DNA of 64,000 nt from Vallitalea okinawensis (GCF_002964605.1 NZ_PQDH01000006.1:281665-345664), one strand, 5' to 3'. Positions 16,777-26,779 are shown, numbered from the stretch's first letter. The notes: generated by a model not told the origin, from the sequence alone. Numbers and translations are program-made.

Positions 16777-17664
16777 CTAGCTTAAGGATGGTTCATCATA
16801 ATATTTATCTGGTTTCTCATTGTAGAAAAGAACGCCAACGCCACCAATTCCTAAATGAGTTCCCAATGTAGGTCCAATATTATTGATCATAAATTTGCTT
16901 ATACCCGTAGCCTCCTGTATAAGATGCTTTACTTTATTCGCTGTTTCTAAATCACCAGCATGACTAATAGCAATAATCTGATCATTGAAACTTCCCATGC
17001 GGCGAGTAACCTCTTCTACAATGCTCTTTAGAGACTTATTACGACCTCGAACTTTCTTATAGAACCCTATCTTACCATCTTTAACATGCAATATAGGTTT
17101 TATTTTTAACATATCCCCTATGATTGCCTGACCTTTTGATAAGCGACCACCTTTATACAACCATTCTAAACTTGCTAAAGTAAAGATATGTTCTACATGG
17201 CTGCTTAAGTATTTTACATTATCGATGATATCTTCATATGTTCTCTTTGCTTCCTTCATTAACGCTGCTTGTAGAACTGTCAACCCAGTTGCTGCTGCCC
17301 CACCTTTACTATCTATAACTGTAATCTTTCGATCACTGTATTTTTCTTTCATTTCTTCAGCTACCATAACAGCTGTTTGATAAGTTCCCGATAGCTGTGA
17401 TGAAAAAGCTATATAAATGAGATCCTTTCCTTTTTTTAAATGGGTATCAAAGCAATTCATAATTCTCTCAATACTTACTTGTGAAGTCTTTGGAAAAATA
17501 CCTTGCTTCATATAATCATAAACCTGTTCAGTGGTGATGGTCTCCCCATCCACGTACTCCGTATCTTCAATCAAAACTCTTAAGGGTAATACATCGATTT
17601 GATACTTCTTTACAAGTTCTGGTAATAAGTCTGCCGTACTGTCCATGACTAACTGTATATCCAA
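16777..17664 (-). CDS. DegV family fatty-acid-binding protein
   Basis: 295 residues from TTG with AAAGGGGTATATGA upstream. The N-terminal VMDSTADLLPEL, the central SSQLSGTYQTA and SLEWLYKGGRLS, and the C-terminal fold match DegV. Family members bind a fatty acid in a pocket and act as FakB-type partners that present it to a fatty-acid kinase. No kinase (FakA) is visible here. It forms a two-gene operon with the TetR regulator just upstream (14-base gap), so that regulator may respond to fatty acids. Confidence 0.9.
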   Translation of the reverse strand: MDIQLVMDSTADLLPELVKKYQIDVLPLRVLIEDTEYVDGETITTEQVYDYMKQGIFPKTSQVSIERIMNCFDTHLKKGKDLIYIAFSSQLSGTYQTAVMVAEEMKEKYSDRKITVIDSKGGAAATGLTVLQAALMKEAKRTYEDIIDNVKYLSSHVEHIFTLASLEWLYKGGRLSKGQAIIGDMLKIKPILHVKDGKIGFYKKVRGRNKSLKSIVEEVTRRMGSFNDQIIAISHAGDLETANKVKHLIQEATGISKFMINNIGPTLGTHLGIGGVGVLFYNEKPDKYYDEPSLS

Positions 17665-17678
17665 TCATATACCCCTTT

Positions 17679-18269
17679 CTAACGATATTGTTGTACATAG
17701 GCATCTAAAACATTCTTCATAAACAGGATATATTGTTGTGCCCCTGCCATCTCATATTGTTTAAAACCAATCAGCATAACTTCTATGGCATATGCAAGCA
17801 TATCTAAATCTAACTTATCAATAGATTCATCAGTTAATGCATATCCCTTTTGAATCAACTCTTTAATTTGTACAATATGCAGAGATAAGAATATATCTGT
17901 ACCCCATTTCATCTTATGAAAATCTCCAGTTTCTTGGAACTCAAGCCGCATTAATTCATGGCCTAACCCATTCTTTTTACTCATTTCTTCATAAAAAGCT
18001 TTAATGTATTTTACTACAAGTTCTTCTCTTAAAATAGATGTATTATCAATAACCTTTTGTAGATTATCTATAGATTCCTTCCATAATTCCTTAAATAAGT
18101 GACTTACTAAATCTTTTTTATTAGGATAGTAGTTATAGAGTGTACCCACTGCTATGCCAGCTTCTTTGGCTATTCTTCTCATATCAATTGCTTCATAGCC
18201 TTCATTTAAAAATATACTAGTAACACTATCAAGTATTTTCTTCTCTAAGTCCTTTATTTTTTTTGGCAA
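17679..18269 (-). CDS. TetR family transcriptional regulator
   Basis: 196 residues. I start it at TTG 18269 because AAAGGAGGTG lies 8 bases upstream; the open frame continues 15 codons further but without a ribosome site. The N-terminal helix-turn-helix is clear (GYEAIDMRRIAKEAGIAVGT followed by LYNYYPNKKDLV). The C-terminal part is the variable ligand-binding domain. It is first in an operon with degV and probably regulates that operon, perhaps sensing acyl chains (inference). Confidence 0.9.
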   Translation of the reverse strand: MPKKIKDLEKKILDSVTSIFLNEGYEAIDMRRIAKEAGIAVGTLYNYYPNKKDLVSHLFKELWKESIDNLQKVIDNTSILREELVVKYIKAFYEEMSKKNGLGHELMRLEFQETGDFHKMKWGTDIFLSLHIVQIKELIQKGYALTDESIDKLDLDMLAYAIEVMLIGFKQYEMAGAQQYILFMKNVLDAYVQQYR

Positions 18270-18450
18270 ATAAAACACCTCCTTTAAAACTTTTGCATTT
18301 ATATCCAACTTCATTTCTACTACCTATCTTAATGCATTTAACATGTCCCTTATTTAAACTTCATAATAATCTGCTGAATATGCTGACATATTTACTTAAA
18401 TGTAGTTGTCTGTATTTACATTATACGTGAACATAATTCATTTTATCAAT

Positions 18451-18494
18451 AAAAACTTAAAAAGCCGATAAACTTTGTAGCGTTTATCGGCTTT
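18451..18494 (-). terminator. Terminator of ileS
   Basis: A 13-pair stem AAAGCCGATAAAC/GTTTATCGGCTTT with an 8-base loop, then TTTTTAAGTTTTT on the minus strand, beginning 14 bases after the ileS stop. Confidence 0.85.
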
Positions 18495-18508
18495 GAGAAA
18501 TTATTCTT

Positions 18509-21500
18509 TTATACCCTTACTACTGTTAATGTAACAGCTTCTCCGTTAACCTTCCAGTCTTTTTGATACCCTTCACCGGAACCTTCTGATACCTCATCTG
18601 CAAGCACTTCACTTGCTATATATTCTTTATTTGCTTCCATGATTGTAGCAACTTTTTCATTATCTTTATAGAATACACGAATGTGATCCATAACTTCAAA
18701 CTCAGCTTCCTTACGCATTGTTTGAATTTTACTAATTAATTCTCTTACGAATCCTTCCTCAAGAAGTTCATCTGATAGATTAGTATCTAATACTACAGTA
18801 ACTCCTTTATCAGCTTCTGTTACAAAACCTTCTTTGTGAGTGGATTCAATGAGTAAGTCCTCTTTAGCTAATACAACGGCTTCACCATCAAAATCAAATG
18901 TAAGCGGCTTATCATCGTTTAATTGATCCATGGCTTCATTACCATCTATACCCTGTAAAGCTCCTCTAATCTTACCAACAAGTTTACCGTATTTTGGTCC
19001 AACTACTTTAAGATCAGGCTTAAATGTATAAGTGGTAAAATCACGAACGTCATCAGTAAACTTAACTTCTTTGATGTTTAATTCATCCGTAATGATATCT
19101 ACATAGTTATCCGGAAGAACTTTCTCTGCTTTCACATACATATTACCGATTGGTTGTCGATTTTTAATGTTGGCTGAATTACGACAAGCACGACCTAGAA
19201 CAACTACCTCAAGTAATTCTTCCATATTTTCTTCTAACTCTTTATCGATCCATTCTTCTTTATACGTTGGGAAGTCGCATAAATGTACAGATTCTTTAGC
19301 TGACTTATCCACAGTAACCACAAGGTTTCTGTAGATTTCTTCTGCCATGAATGGAACGAATGGTGCTGAAATCTTCGCTAAAGTAGTTAAAGCTGTATAT
19401 AACGTCATGTATGCATTCACTTTATCTTCTGGCATACCATTAGCCCAGAATCTTTCTCTACTTCTTCTTACGTACCAGTTACTCATTTCGTCAACAAATA
19501 CTTGTAATGATTTTGCTGCTTCTGTAATACGGTAACTACTTAGCCACGTATCAACTTCTTTAACAGTTGTTTGTAGCTTGGATAATAACCATTTATCCAT
19601 TAAACCTAACTTATCAAAATCAAGTTCATATTGAGTTGGATCAAATTCATCTATATTAGCGTAGAGAACATAAAAGGCATAAGTATTCCAGAATGTCCCC
19701 ATGAACTTTCGTTGTCCTTCAACCACAGCATCATTATAGAACTTATTAGGTAACCATGGTGCACTGTTTGTATAGAAATACCAACGTATTGCGTCTGCTC
19801 CAAATCGATCTAAAGCATCAAATGGATCTACTGCATTTCCTTTTGACTTTGACATTTTCTGTCCATTTTCATCTTGCACAAGACCAAGGACGATAACATT
19901 CTTAAATGGTGCTTCATCAAATAAGACTGTTGAGATAGCTAATAGTGAATAGAACCATCCACGAGTTTGATCTACAGCTTCACTGATGAAATTAGCTGGG
20001 AAGTTCTCTTCAAATATTTCTTTATTCTCAAATGGGTAGTGCCATTGTGCAAAAGGCATAGCTCCTGAATCAAACCAACAGTCGATTACATTTTCAACTC
20101 TTGTCATCTCCTCGCTACACTCTGGACACTTGATATGCACTTCGTCAATATAAGGACGGTGTAATTCTATATCCTCTGGACAATCATCAGACATTGACTT
20201 TAATTCTTCAATACTTCCGATAGCGTGACGATGACCACAGCCACATTCCCAGATAGGAAGTGGTGTACCCCAATAACGGTCACGACTGATTCCCCAATCA
20301 ATTACGTTTTCTAACCAATCACCAAAACGCTTTTCACCGATTGCGGCTGGTAACCAGTTAATTGTCTTATTATTAGCAATCAAGCGATCGCGAACTGCTG
20401 TCATTCTGATAAACCATGATTCTCTAGCATAGTATAATAGTGGCGTATCACAACGCCAGCAATGAGGATAGCTATGCTCATACTCAAGCGCTTTATATAG
20501 TTTCCCTTTTTCATCAAGATACTTGATGATTTCTGGATCTGTTTCTTTTACAAATGTATCTTTCCAATATGGAACTTCTTCTGTAAATGTACCTTGCTCG
20601 TTAACTAACTGAACAAATGGTAAGTCATATTTACGTCCAGTATTTGCATCATCTTCACCAAATGCAGGAGCTGTATGAACGATACCAGTACCATCTGTTA
20701 AGGTAACGTAATCAGCGCATGCAACAAAGTATGCTTTTTTATTAGGCTTAACGAAATCAAATAATGGCTCGTATTCTTTGTATTCAAGATCTTTACCTTT
20801 ATAAGTTTCTACTACTGTAAATTCAGCTTTTAAGACATTCTCAGCTAAAGCTTCTGCAAGAATGTAGTAATTGCCTTCTGATTCGACTTTAACATAAGTC
20901 TCATTTGGATTAACAGCTAAAGCTACGTTTGATGGAAGTGTCCAAGGTGTTGTAGTCCAAGCAAGGAAGTAAGTCTTATCTTCTCCCACAACTTTAAATC
21001 TAACATATACAGATTCTTCATTTAGGTCCTTATAACCCTGAGCTACCTCGTGTGATGATAAAGGAGTACCACAACGTGAACAGTAAGGTACAATTTTATA
21101 GCCTTTATATAGTAAATCCTCTTCCCACATTTTCTTAAGCGCCCACCAGATGGACTCAATGTATTCATTGTGGTATGTTACATATGGATCATCCATATCC
21201 GCCCAGAAACCAACTTTTCCTGAGAAATCTTCCCACATACCTTTATATTTCCATACACTCTCTTTACATTCTTTGATAAATGGCTCTAAACCGTATTCCT
21301 CAATTTGTTCTTTACCATCTAAACCTAATAATTTCTCTACTTCTAACTCTACTGGAAGACCATGTGTATCCCATCCAGCTTTTCTTAATACTTTATGACC
21401 TTTCATTGTCTGGTAACGAGGAATTAAGTCTTTGATAACTCTTGTTAACACATGACCGATATGTGGCTTACCATTAGCAGTTGGAGGACCATCATAAAAC

Positions 21501-21625
21501 GTATATACTGGTGATCCTTCTCGTTCTTCAATACTCTTTTGAAAAATGTCATTATTATTCCAAAAATCTAGGATTTCTTTTTCACGTGCAACGAAATTTA
21601 AATCCGTCGAAACTTTTTTATACAT
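18509..21625 (-). CDS. ileS: Isoleucyl-tRNA synthetase, long (IleS2-like) form
   Basis: 1038 residues, class I synthetase. HIGH motif: NGKPHIGHVLT near residue 50; KMSKS motif: GQKMSKSKGNAVDPFD near residue 595. Cys pairs (CGCGH, CPECSEEMT) lie in the region before the KMSKS loop. The length and HIGH/KMSKS contexts fit the eukaryote-like IleS2 type, which in other bacteria is associated with reduced mupirocin sensitivity (knowledge of the type; not tested here). The start has AGGAGGTATTCCT upstream. Expression is controlled by the T-box leader at 21744-22013. Confidence 0.96.
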   Translation of the reverse strand: MYKKVSTDLNFVAREKEILDFWNNNDIFQKSIEEREGSPVYTFYDGPPTANGKPHIGHVLTRVIKDLIPRYQTMKGHKVLRKAGWDTHGLPVELEVEKLLGLDGKEQIEEYGLEPFIKECKESVWKYKGMWEDFSGKVGFWADMDDPYVTYHNEYIESIWWALKKMWEEDLLYKGYKIVPYCSRCGTPLSSHEVAQGYKDLNEESVYVRFKVVGEDKTYFLAWTTTPWTLPSNVALAVNPNETYVKVESEGNYYILAEALAENVLKAEFTVVETYKGKDLEYKEYEPLFDFVKPNKKAYFVACADYVTLTDGTGIVHTAPAFGEDDANTGRKYDLPFVQLVNEQGTFTEEVPYWKDTFVKETDPEIIKYLDEKGKLYKALEYEHSYPHCWRCDTPLLYYARESWFIRMTAVRDRLIANNKTINWLPAAIGEKRFGDWLENVIDWGISRDRYWGTPLPIWECGCGHRHAIGSIEELKSMSDDCPEDIELHRPYIDEVHIKCPECSEEMTRVENVIDCWFDSGAMPFAQWHYPFENKEIFEENFPANFISEAVDQTRGWFYSLLAISTVLFDEAPFKNVIVLGLVQDENGQKMSKSKGNAVDPFDALDRFGADAIRWYFYTNSAPWLPNKFYNDAVVEGQRKFMGTFWNTYAFYVLYANIDEFDPTQYELDFDKLGLMDKWLLSKLQTTVKEVDTWLSSYRITEAAKSLQVFVDEMSNWYVRRSRERFWANGMPEDKVNAYMTLYTALTTLAKISAPFVPFMAEEIYRNLVVTVDKSAKESVHLCDFPTYKEEWIDKELEENMEELLEVVVLGRACRNSANIKNRQPIGNMYVKAEKVLPDNYVDIITDELNIKEVKFTDDVRDFTTYTFKPDLKVVGPKYGKLVGKIRGALQGIDGNEAMDQLNDDKPLTFDFDGEAVVLAKEDLLIESTHKEGFVTEADKGVTVVLDTNLSDELLEEGFVRELISKIQTMRKEAEFEVMDHIRVFYKDNEKVATIMEANKEYIASEVLADEVSEGSGEGYQKDWKVNGEAVTLTVVRV

Positions 21626-21743
21626 AGGAATACCTCCTAACCTTTCTATATCATTTAAGTAGGCTTATGCATATTGTTGGAAATATCTTGTAAATTTATA
21701 CTTATTAATCCCAAAGCCTTCCTTGATCCTTTTTTACTACACT

Positions 21744-22013
21744 AAAAAGTCCCTACGGAAGACTCCGTAGGGACGTATATATACGCGTTACCACCCTAAT
21801 TGTCGCATACTCACATACACGACCTCTCACTAGGTTCAAACAAACCTTTGCCTATAACGGGGCTTACCGGTAACCTCTTACTTATGTTTCAGAGGTACTG
21901 CTCAAGAGTGATTTGTTTTTTACATCAACACTGATTTACACCAACCATCAGCTCTCTGTAGATGAAAATTGCAAAAAACACGTCTCCATCGTCGCATTTA
22001 ACCTACTATAGTT
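21744..22013 (-). ncRNA. T-box riboswitch leader of ileS (tRNA-Ile responsive)
   Basis: The conserved T-box AGGGTGGTAACGCG is at 21784-21797, followed by a terminator with stem GTCCCTACGGA/TCCGTAGGGAC and TTTTT (21744-21774). Upstream lie the stem I elements AGAGAGCTGATGGTTGGTG and, on the returning strand, an ATC triplet at 21912-21910 in the context CAAATCACTC. ATC is an isoleucine codon and agrees with the downstream gene. Binding of uncharged tRNA-Ile would favour the antiterminator and ileS expression. The 5' end is set from the promoter; the specifier is read by eye. Confidence 0.92.
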
Positions 22014-22020
22014 AGTATTA

Positions 22021-22049
22021 ATTTTATCAACTTTATGACTTGATGTCAA
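22021..22049 (-). promoter_or_regulatory. Promoter of the ileS T-box transcript
   Basis: Minus strand TTGACA (22049-22044), 17-base spacer, TAAAAT (22026-22021); near-consensus sigma-A promoter directly before the T-box leader. Confidence 0.8.
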
Positions 22050-22069
22050 TAAGGAAATTACATACAAAT

Positions 22070-22999
22070 TTAGCCTGCTACCTTTCTATTAACCATATAG
22101 ATACCTAAAGAAGCACAAACTAAACCGACTACGATCATAAAAGTAAAATGTTCTTCTGGTATAAGGATAGCTGACAATATGCTTCCAAATACGGGGATTA
22201 AAAATTTGAATATGGTTACTGAGCTAGCAGTGTTATACTTCAGTAGATTAAACCAAATCGTAAAAGCTGTTGCAGATAAAAAAGCTGAGTAAATTAAAAG
22301 TACCACTGCTAAAAAGGTAAATTGTAGATGATATCCACCACCGGCAATAAGACCTAACATTAATAATATCGCTGATCCAAATAAAAACTGCCAACTGTTC
22401 ATTATAATTGGATTAATATCTTTGGCCAGCTTCTTAGCATACAGTGTTGCAAATGCTGACGTTAAGCCTGAAAAGATAAGAAACCCCTCACCATAGAAAC
22501 TGAAATCCATGGCTAAACCTTCTGATGTACCTTTCCAATTAACAGCAAATATGCCTAAGAACCCAAGGATCAAGCCCATAACTTTACTCAAATTCATTTT
22601 ATCATTATGATAAACAAAATGAGCTGCAATGATTACAAAAAATGTGCCAAAGGAAGAAAGAATAGCGCTTTTTATCCCAGTTGTATTGGCTAACCCATTA
22701 TAAAAAAAGAAATATTGTATCGTTGTATTAAATATACCTAAGACAAATAATTGCTTCAATACAGTTTTTGAAGGTCTTTCAATCTTTTTGAATTGAACCT
22801 TTGTTAAGATGAATAATAAGATACCCGCTAGGAAAAATCGTATACCAGCAAGAATCATACGAGATATAGCATCGTCGCCAGAAATACTTAATTCTCTATA
22901 AGTAATCTTTAATACCGGGAATGCACTTCCCCATAAGAATGTACAAATAACACAAAGTGTTATAATTGCGCTTTTTCTAGTCAATAATTCTTTGTCCAT
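22070..22999 (-). CDS. EamA-family (DMT) membrane transporter
   Basis: 309 residues from the chosen ATG (AGAGGTAAAATA upstream; a further ATG 36 bases earlier has no ribosome site). Ten hydrophobic segments form two EamA repeats; the first begins SAIITLCVICTFLWGSAFPV, the second near residue 150 with DFSFYGEGFLIFSGLTSAF. These proteins usually export metabolites or amino acids; the substrate is not evident. It is a single gene between the ileS leader and pncB. Confidence 0.88.
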   Translation of the reverse strand: MDKELLTRKSAIITLCVICTFLWGSAFPVLKITYRELSISGDDAISRMILAGIRFFLAGILLFILTKVQFKKIERPSKTVLKQLFVLGIFNTTIQYFFFYNGLANTTGIKSAILSSFGTFFVIIAAHFVYHNDKMNLSKVMGLILGFLGIFAVNWKGTSEGLAMDFSFYGEGFLIFSGLTSAFATLYAKKLAKDINPIIMNSWQFLFGSAILLMLGLIAGGGYHLQFTFLAVVLLIYSAFLSATAFTIWFNLLKYNTASSVTIFKFLIPVFGSILSAILIPEEHFTFMIVVGLVCASLGIYMVNRKVAG

Positions 23000-23194
23000 T
23001 ATTTTACCTCTAACAATATATATTGTATATCTCAAAAGTTTTTAAAGTTCTTTAGGTTACTATAACGCTAAATTAACTTTTAGATTACTTGTATAATTAT
23101 AAAGTTTTCCAATAGAATAGTCTATATATTTAAGTCATATTTTGTTGAATATAAAGTGGAATCTCTTTTCACTTTATATGGAAAGACATATGTA

Positions 23195-23222
23195 TTGACA
23201 CTGTTGTGTGACAGTTTATATT
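23195..23222 (+). promoter_or_regulatory. Promoter and inverted repeat upstream of pncB
   Basis: TTGACA (23195-23200), 16-base spacer, TATATT (23217-23222). A further TATAAT sits at 23227-23232. The spacer holds an inverted repeat ACTGT-N6-ACAGT (23200-23215), positioned to act as an operator. Nicotinate genes in Firmicutes are often repressed by NiaR, but I cannot confirm a NiaR motif by eye. Confidence 0.45.
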
Positions 23223-23298
23223 GTGGTATAATGAGTTCAATTTATATAGATTCATGGGATACAGCTAAAGTTGATCCTATAAGAAAGGAAGAAAAGTT

Positions 23299-24759
23299 GT
23301 GTTACCTAATGATTTAACGTTACTCACTGATTTGTATCAATTAACCATGATGCAAGGTTATTATAAAGCTGAAAAAGCTAATAGAGAAGTGGTCTTTGAT
23401 CTCTTCTACCGTACCAATCCTTCTGAAGGCAGTTATGCTATCATGGCTGGTTTAGAGCAAGTTATCGAATATATTGAAAACTTAAGATTTTCTGATGAAC
23501 AATTAGATTATTTAAGATCACTAAATATCTTTGATGAAGACTTTATTTATTACCTAAAAGAATTTAGATTTACAGGAGATATTTATGCCATCGAAGAAGG
23601 CTCTGTCATCTTCCCTAAGGAGCCTTTAATCCGGGTAAAAGCGCCTCTACTAGAAGCACAATTCATTGAAACAACTTTGTTAAATATTATTAACCATCAA
23701 AGTCTCATTGCTACTAAGTCCTCTCGGGTATGTTGGGCTGCTAAAGGCGATGGTGTTCTAGAATTTGGTTTAAGACGTGCCCAAGGACCAGATGCAGGTT
23801 TATATGGAGCAAGAGCTGCCGTAATTGGTGGCTGCACAGGCACATCTAATGTACTAGCAGGACAAAAGTTTAGTGTCCCTGTATCAGGTACTCATGCTCA
23901 TAGCTGGGTCATGAGTTTTGACGATGAATTAACTGCATTCAGGACCTATGCTGAAACCTTCCCTAATGCATGTATTCTATTGGTTGATACCTATAATACA
24001 CTAAAGTCAGGTGTGCCAAATGCTATTAAGGTTTTTGATGAACTTAAAGCAAAGGGTATCAAGCCTAAAAAATATGGGATTCGTTTAGATAGTGGTGATT
24101 TAGCGTACCTCTCTAAAGAAGCTAAAAAGATGTTGGATGCAGCAGGTTATCATGATGCTATCATCAGTGCTTCTAGTGATCTAGATGAGTATTTAATAAG
24201 TACCCTTAAACAACAGGGTACAACCATTAACCTATGGGGTGTTGGAACTAGACTTATTACTTCTTCGGATTGCCCCGCATTTGGCGGCGTATATAAATTA
24301 GCTGCTAAAGAAGATGAAAATGGTCAGGTTATACCTAAGATTAAATTATCTGATAACCCAGAAAAGGTAACTAACCCAGGTCTCAAAAAAATTTATCGTA
24401 TATATGACGAAGCAACAGGAAAAATTAAAGCTGATCTTATAACATTAGCACATGAAGAGATTGATGCCTCAAAACCGTTGACACTTTTTGACCCAAATAA
24501 TACATGGAAGCGAATGACCCTTAAACCTGGTGCTTATGGAGCTAGGGAATTGCTAAAACCTATTTTTAAAGATGGACAAAATATCTATCAATCTCCAACA
24601 GTTATGGAGATACGTGCTTTTTGTCAGAAGGAACTAGAGACTTTATGGCCTGAATCACGAAGATTGGTTAACCCACATGTTGTTCCAGTGGATTTATCCC
24701 AAGAATTGTTTGATTTAAAGAAAGATATGATCGAAAATATTAAGAGAAATAGTTTATAG
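23299..24759 (+). CDS. pncB: Nicotinate phosphoribosyltransferase
   Basis: 486 residues from GTG with AAAGGAAG upstream. It makes nicotinate mononucleotide from nicotinate and PRPP in NAD salvage. Family features seen: LTDLYQLTMMQGYY at the N-terminus, EFGLRRAQGPDAG, the His-containing GTHAHSWVMSF (autophosphorylation region), RLDSGDLAYLSKEAK and SSDLDEYLI. The length agrees with the Firmicute PncB type. It is a monocistronic gene with its own promoter and terminator. Confidence 0.96.
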   Translation: MLPNDLTLLTDLYQLTMMQGYYKAEKANREVVFDLFYRTNPSEGSYAIMAGLEQVIEYIENLRFSDEQLDYLRSLNIFDEDFIYYLKEFRFTGDIYAIEEGSVIFPKEPLIRVKAPLLEAQFIETTLLNIINHQSLIATKSSRVCWAAKGDGVLEFGLRRAQGPDAGLYGARAAVIGGCTGTSNVLAGQKFSVPVSGTHAHSWVMSFDDELTAFRTYAETFPNACILLVDTYNTLKSGVPNAIKVFDELKAKGIKPKKYGIRLDSGDLAYLSKEAKKMLDAAGYHDAIISASSDLDEYLISTLKQQGTTINLWGVGTRLITSSDCPAFGGVYKLAAKEDENGQVIPKIKLSDNPEKVTNPGLKKIYRIYDEATGKIKADLITLAHEEIDASKPLTLFDPNNTWKRMTLKPGAYGARELLKPIFKDGQNIYQSPTVMEIRAFCQKELETLWPESRRLVNPHVVPVDLSQELFDLKKDMIENIKRNSL

Positions 24760-24786
24760 ATCCTGTTTACAGATTGTAATCAAAAC

Positions 24787-24817
24787 GCTCAGTTCACCTT
24801 GTGAACTGAGCATTTTT
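24787..24817 (+). terminator. Terminator between pncB and the convergent permease gene
   Basis: An 11-pair stem GCTCAGTTCAC/GTGAACTGAGC with a 3-base loop, followed by ATTTTT on the plus strand and GTTTTG on the minus strand, so it may serve both genes. Confidence 0.85.
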
Positions 24818-24834
24818 AAATACTTTTCCTAATA

Positions 24835-25668
24835 TTATTTTATTGAACCAGCAAGGACACCTTTAATAATTTGCTTCTGAGCTAATAAGTAAAATATAAT
24901 GATTGGAATAATGGCTAATACAAGTCCTGCCATAGCTAGGGTCCAATCTGCTTGATAGGCTCCAAAAAAGTACTTAGTGGATAATGGTAATGTTCTTAAT
25001 TCTTTCTTCTGTAATACTAATGAAGGTAACAAAAAGTCATTCCAAATCCACATTCCATTAAGAATAGCAACCGTTACCGATATCGATTTTAATAATGGAA
25101 ATACGATCTTCCAATAAAGTTGAAGTTTATTACATCCATCAATAGTAGCAGCTTCTTCTAAAGATATAGGTACAGATTTTACGAATCCATGGAATAAGAA
25201 GACTGAAAGGCTTGCTCCAAAGCCCACATACATGAAGATGATTCCAAAATGTGTATTAATCAAATTGAGCTTATTAACACCAAACAGATCAACTAAAGGT
25301 AGCATAACAGATTGAAAAGGTATCAACATGGCTGCTACAAATGAATAGAAAATTACATTACTTAATTTGGATTTAGTACGGGCTAACATCCATGCCGCCA
25401 TTGATGATAAAATGACTATTAACAACAAACTCAAAACTGTAACAATTAACGAGTTCTTAAAAGCAGTTAAAAAACCCATTTTATCCATAGCCTTTAAATA
25501 ATTATCCAATAAAAGTTCATTTGGCCATGAAAGTGTATTCAGCAAAAATTCTTTTTTACTTTTGAAACTATTAATAATGATTATATAAAAGGGTGATATA
25601 TAAAGTAATCCTAATAAAACACCTAGTACTTCTAAGATTATTAATTGGATTTTTTTATTACGCATCAC
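24835..25668 (-). CDS. Carbohydrate ABC transporter permease, MalG-type
   Basis: 277 residues with six membrane segments and the EAA loop EEAATIDGCNKLQLYWKIVFP, which docks to the ATPase. It is the second permease of a CUT1-type sugar importer; its ATG overlaps the stop of the first permease by 4 bases (ATGA). No ATPase gene is near, so a shared MsmX-type ATPase encoded elsewhere is expected (inference, common in clostridia). It is co-transcribed with the binding protein gene under the LacI operator at 28310-28333. Confidence 0.93.
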   Translation of the reverse strand: MMRNKKIQLIILEVLGVLLGLLYISPFYIIIINSFKSKKEFLLNTLSWPNELLLDNYLKAMDKMGFLTAFKNSLIVTVLSLLLIVILSSMAAWMLARTKSKLSNVIFYSFVAAMLIPFQSVMLPLVDLFGVNKLNLINTHFGIIFMYVGFGASLSVFLFHGFVKSVPISLEEAATIDGCNKLQLYWKIVFPLLKSISVTVAILNGMWIWNDFLLPSLVLQKKELRTLPLSTKYFFGAYQADWTLAMAGLVLAIIPIIIFYLLAQKQIIKGVLAGSIK

Positions 25669-26546
25669 ATCTCAACCTCCCTTTTCTTGCTAAGGTAAAC
25701 TTGGGTTAAAGAAACTACTGAAATCAATAAGAACAGTATGACAGCTTGGGCTTGCCCAACACCAAATTTAGACTCTATGAAGGCTTTATTATAAATTTCT
25801 AAAGTCAATAACTCTGTTAACCGACTAGGGTCTCCTTTCGTCAAAGCTGCATTGACATCAAACATCTTGAAAGAACTTGATATGGTTAAAAATAAACTTA
25901 CAGTAAAAGCTTGTGCCACAAGTGGGAAAATAATAGCTTTAATTCGATGCCATGCATTTGCACCGTCAATTTGAGCTGCTTCCAATAAATCTTCAGGAAT
26001 GCCTTGTAATGCTGCCACATAGATAACCATAATATAGCCACCCATTTGCCAAGTACTAACAATGGCCATTGCCCAAATTGCATGGGTAGCATCACTAAGC
26101 CAAGGCAGCCCAAAGAATCCTATTCCAGTGCTGCTAGCAAGGGCTACAAATACTTTCATGAAGATAAAGCGCCAAACATAACCAAGAATAATTCCCCCTA
26201 TAAGATTTGGCATAAAGAAAGTAGTTCTTAATAAGTTGGATGTTTTAAGTTTTCTTGTTACTAATAAAGCTAATGTAAATCCAATTATATTAATTAATAA
26301 AACAGAAATCATCGTGTAGATGATAGTAGCCTTAAATGATATAATAAATTGCTCATCGTTAAAAACTTCCATATAATTTTGAAATCCAATATAATTAATT
26401 GGATTATCAGGTATAGCACTCCAGTCTGTAAAAGAATAATACAATCCCATAGCAAACGGAATAATAACTACCATTATAAAAGTGATTAAAACGGGACCAA
26501 CAAACCCCCAAAAAGCTAATCGATCATGAAATACATTTTTCTTCAT
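25665..26546 (-). CDS. Carbohydrate ABC transporter permease, MalF-type
   Basis: 293 residues with six membrane segments and the EAA loop (EDLLEAAQIDGANAWHRIKAI). It is the first permease of the CUT1 importer, located 233 bases after the binding-protein gene and overlapping the second permease by 4 bases. The start has GTGGAGCA upstream. Together with the lipoprotein receptor it should import a sugar or oligosaccharide tied to the sucrose-phosphate-synthase operon by the shared operator. Confidence 0.93.
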   Translation of the reverse strand: MKKNVFHDRLAFWGFVGPVLITFIMVVIIPFAMGLYYSFTDWSAIPDNPINYIGFQNYMEVFNDEQFIISFKATIIYTMISVLLINIIGFTLALLVTRKLKTSNLLRTTFFMPNLIGGIILGYVWRFIFMKVFVALASSTGIGFFGLPWLSDATHAIWAMAIVSTWQMGGYIMVIYVAALQGIPEDLLEAAQIDGANAWHRIKAIIFPLVAQAFTVSLFLTISSSFKMFDVNAALTKGDPSRLTELLTLEIYNKAFIESKFGVGQAQAVILFLLISVVSLTQVYLSKKREVEM

Positions 26547-26739
26547 TGCTCCACCTCAGTGTTAATGTAAATTTATATAATATATTTATTTAATATAATC
26601 ATGATGATTAACCTTAGAATTTGATTTTTCTTTCTTCATACAATACATAATACTTTATCCACTCTTAAACTACTATATATTGTATATGATTTCTCTAGGC
26701 TTTAGCATCTTGATCATATAGTTCAATCAATGTTTAGGA

Positions 26740-26767
26740 GGGCTAATTACTCTTTAGTAATCAGCCC
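26740..26767 (-). terminator. Hairpin between binding-protein and permease genes
   Basis: GGGCTGATTACT pairs with AGTAATTAGCCC (12 pairs, one G-U) as minus-strand RNA; the plus strand would have a mismatch. No T-run follows, so it is more likely a partial terminator or mRNA stabiliser that keeps the receptor more abundant than the permeases, as in many sugar importer operons. Confidence 0.6.
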
Positions 26768-26779
26768 AAACCTTTAGGA

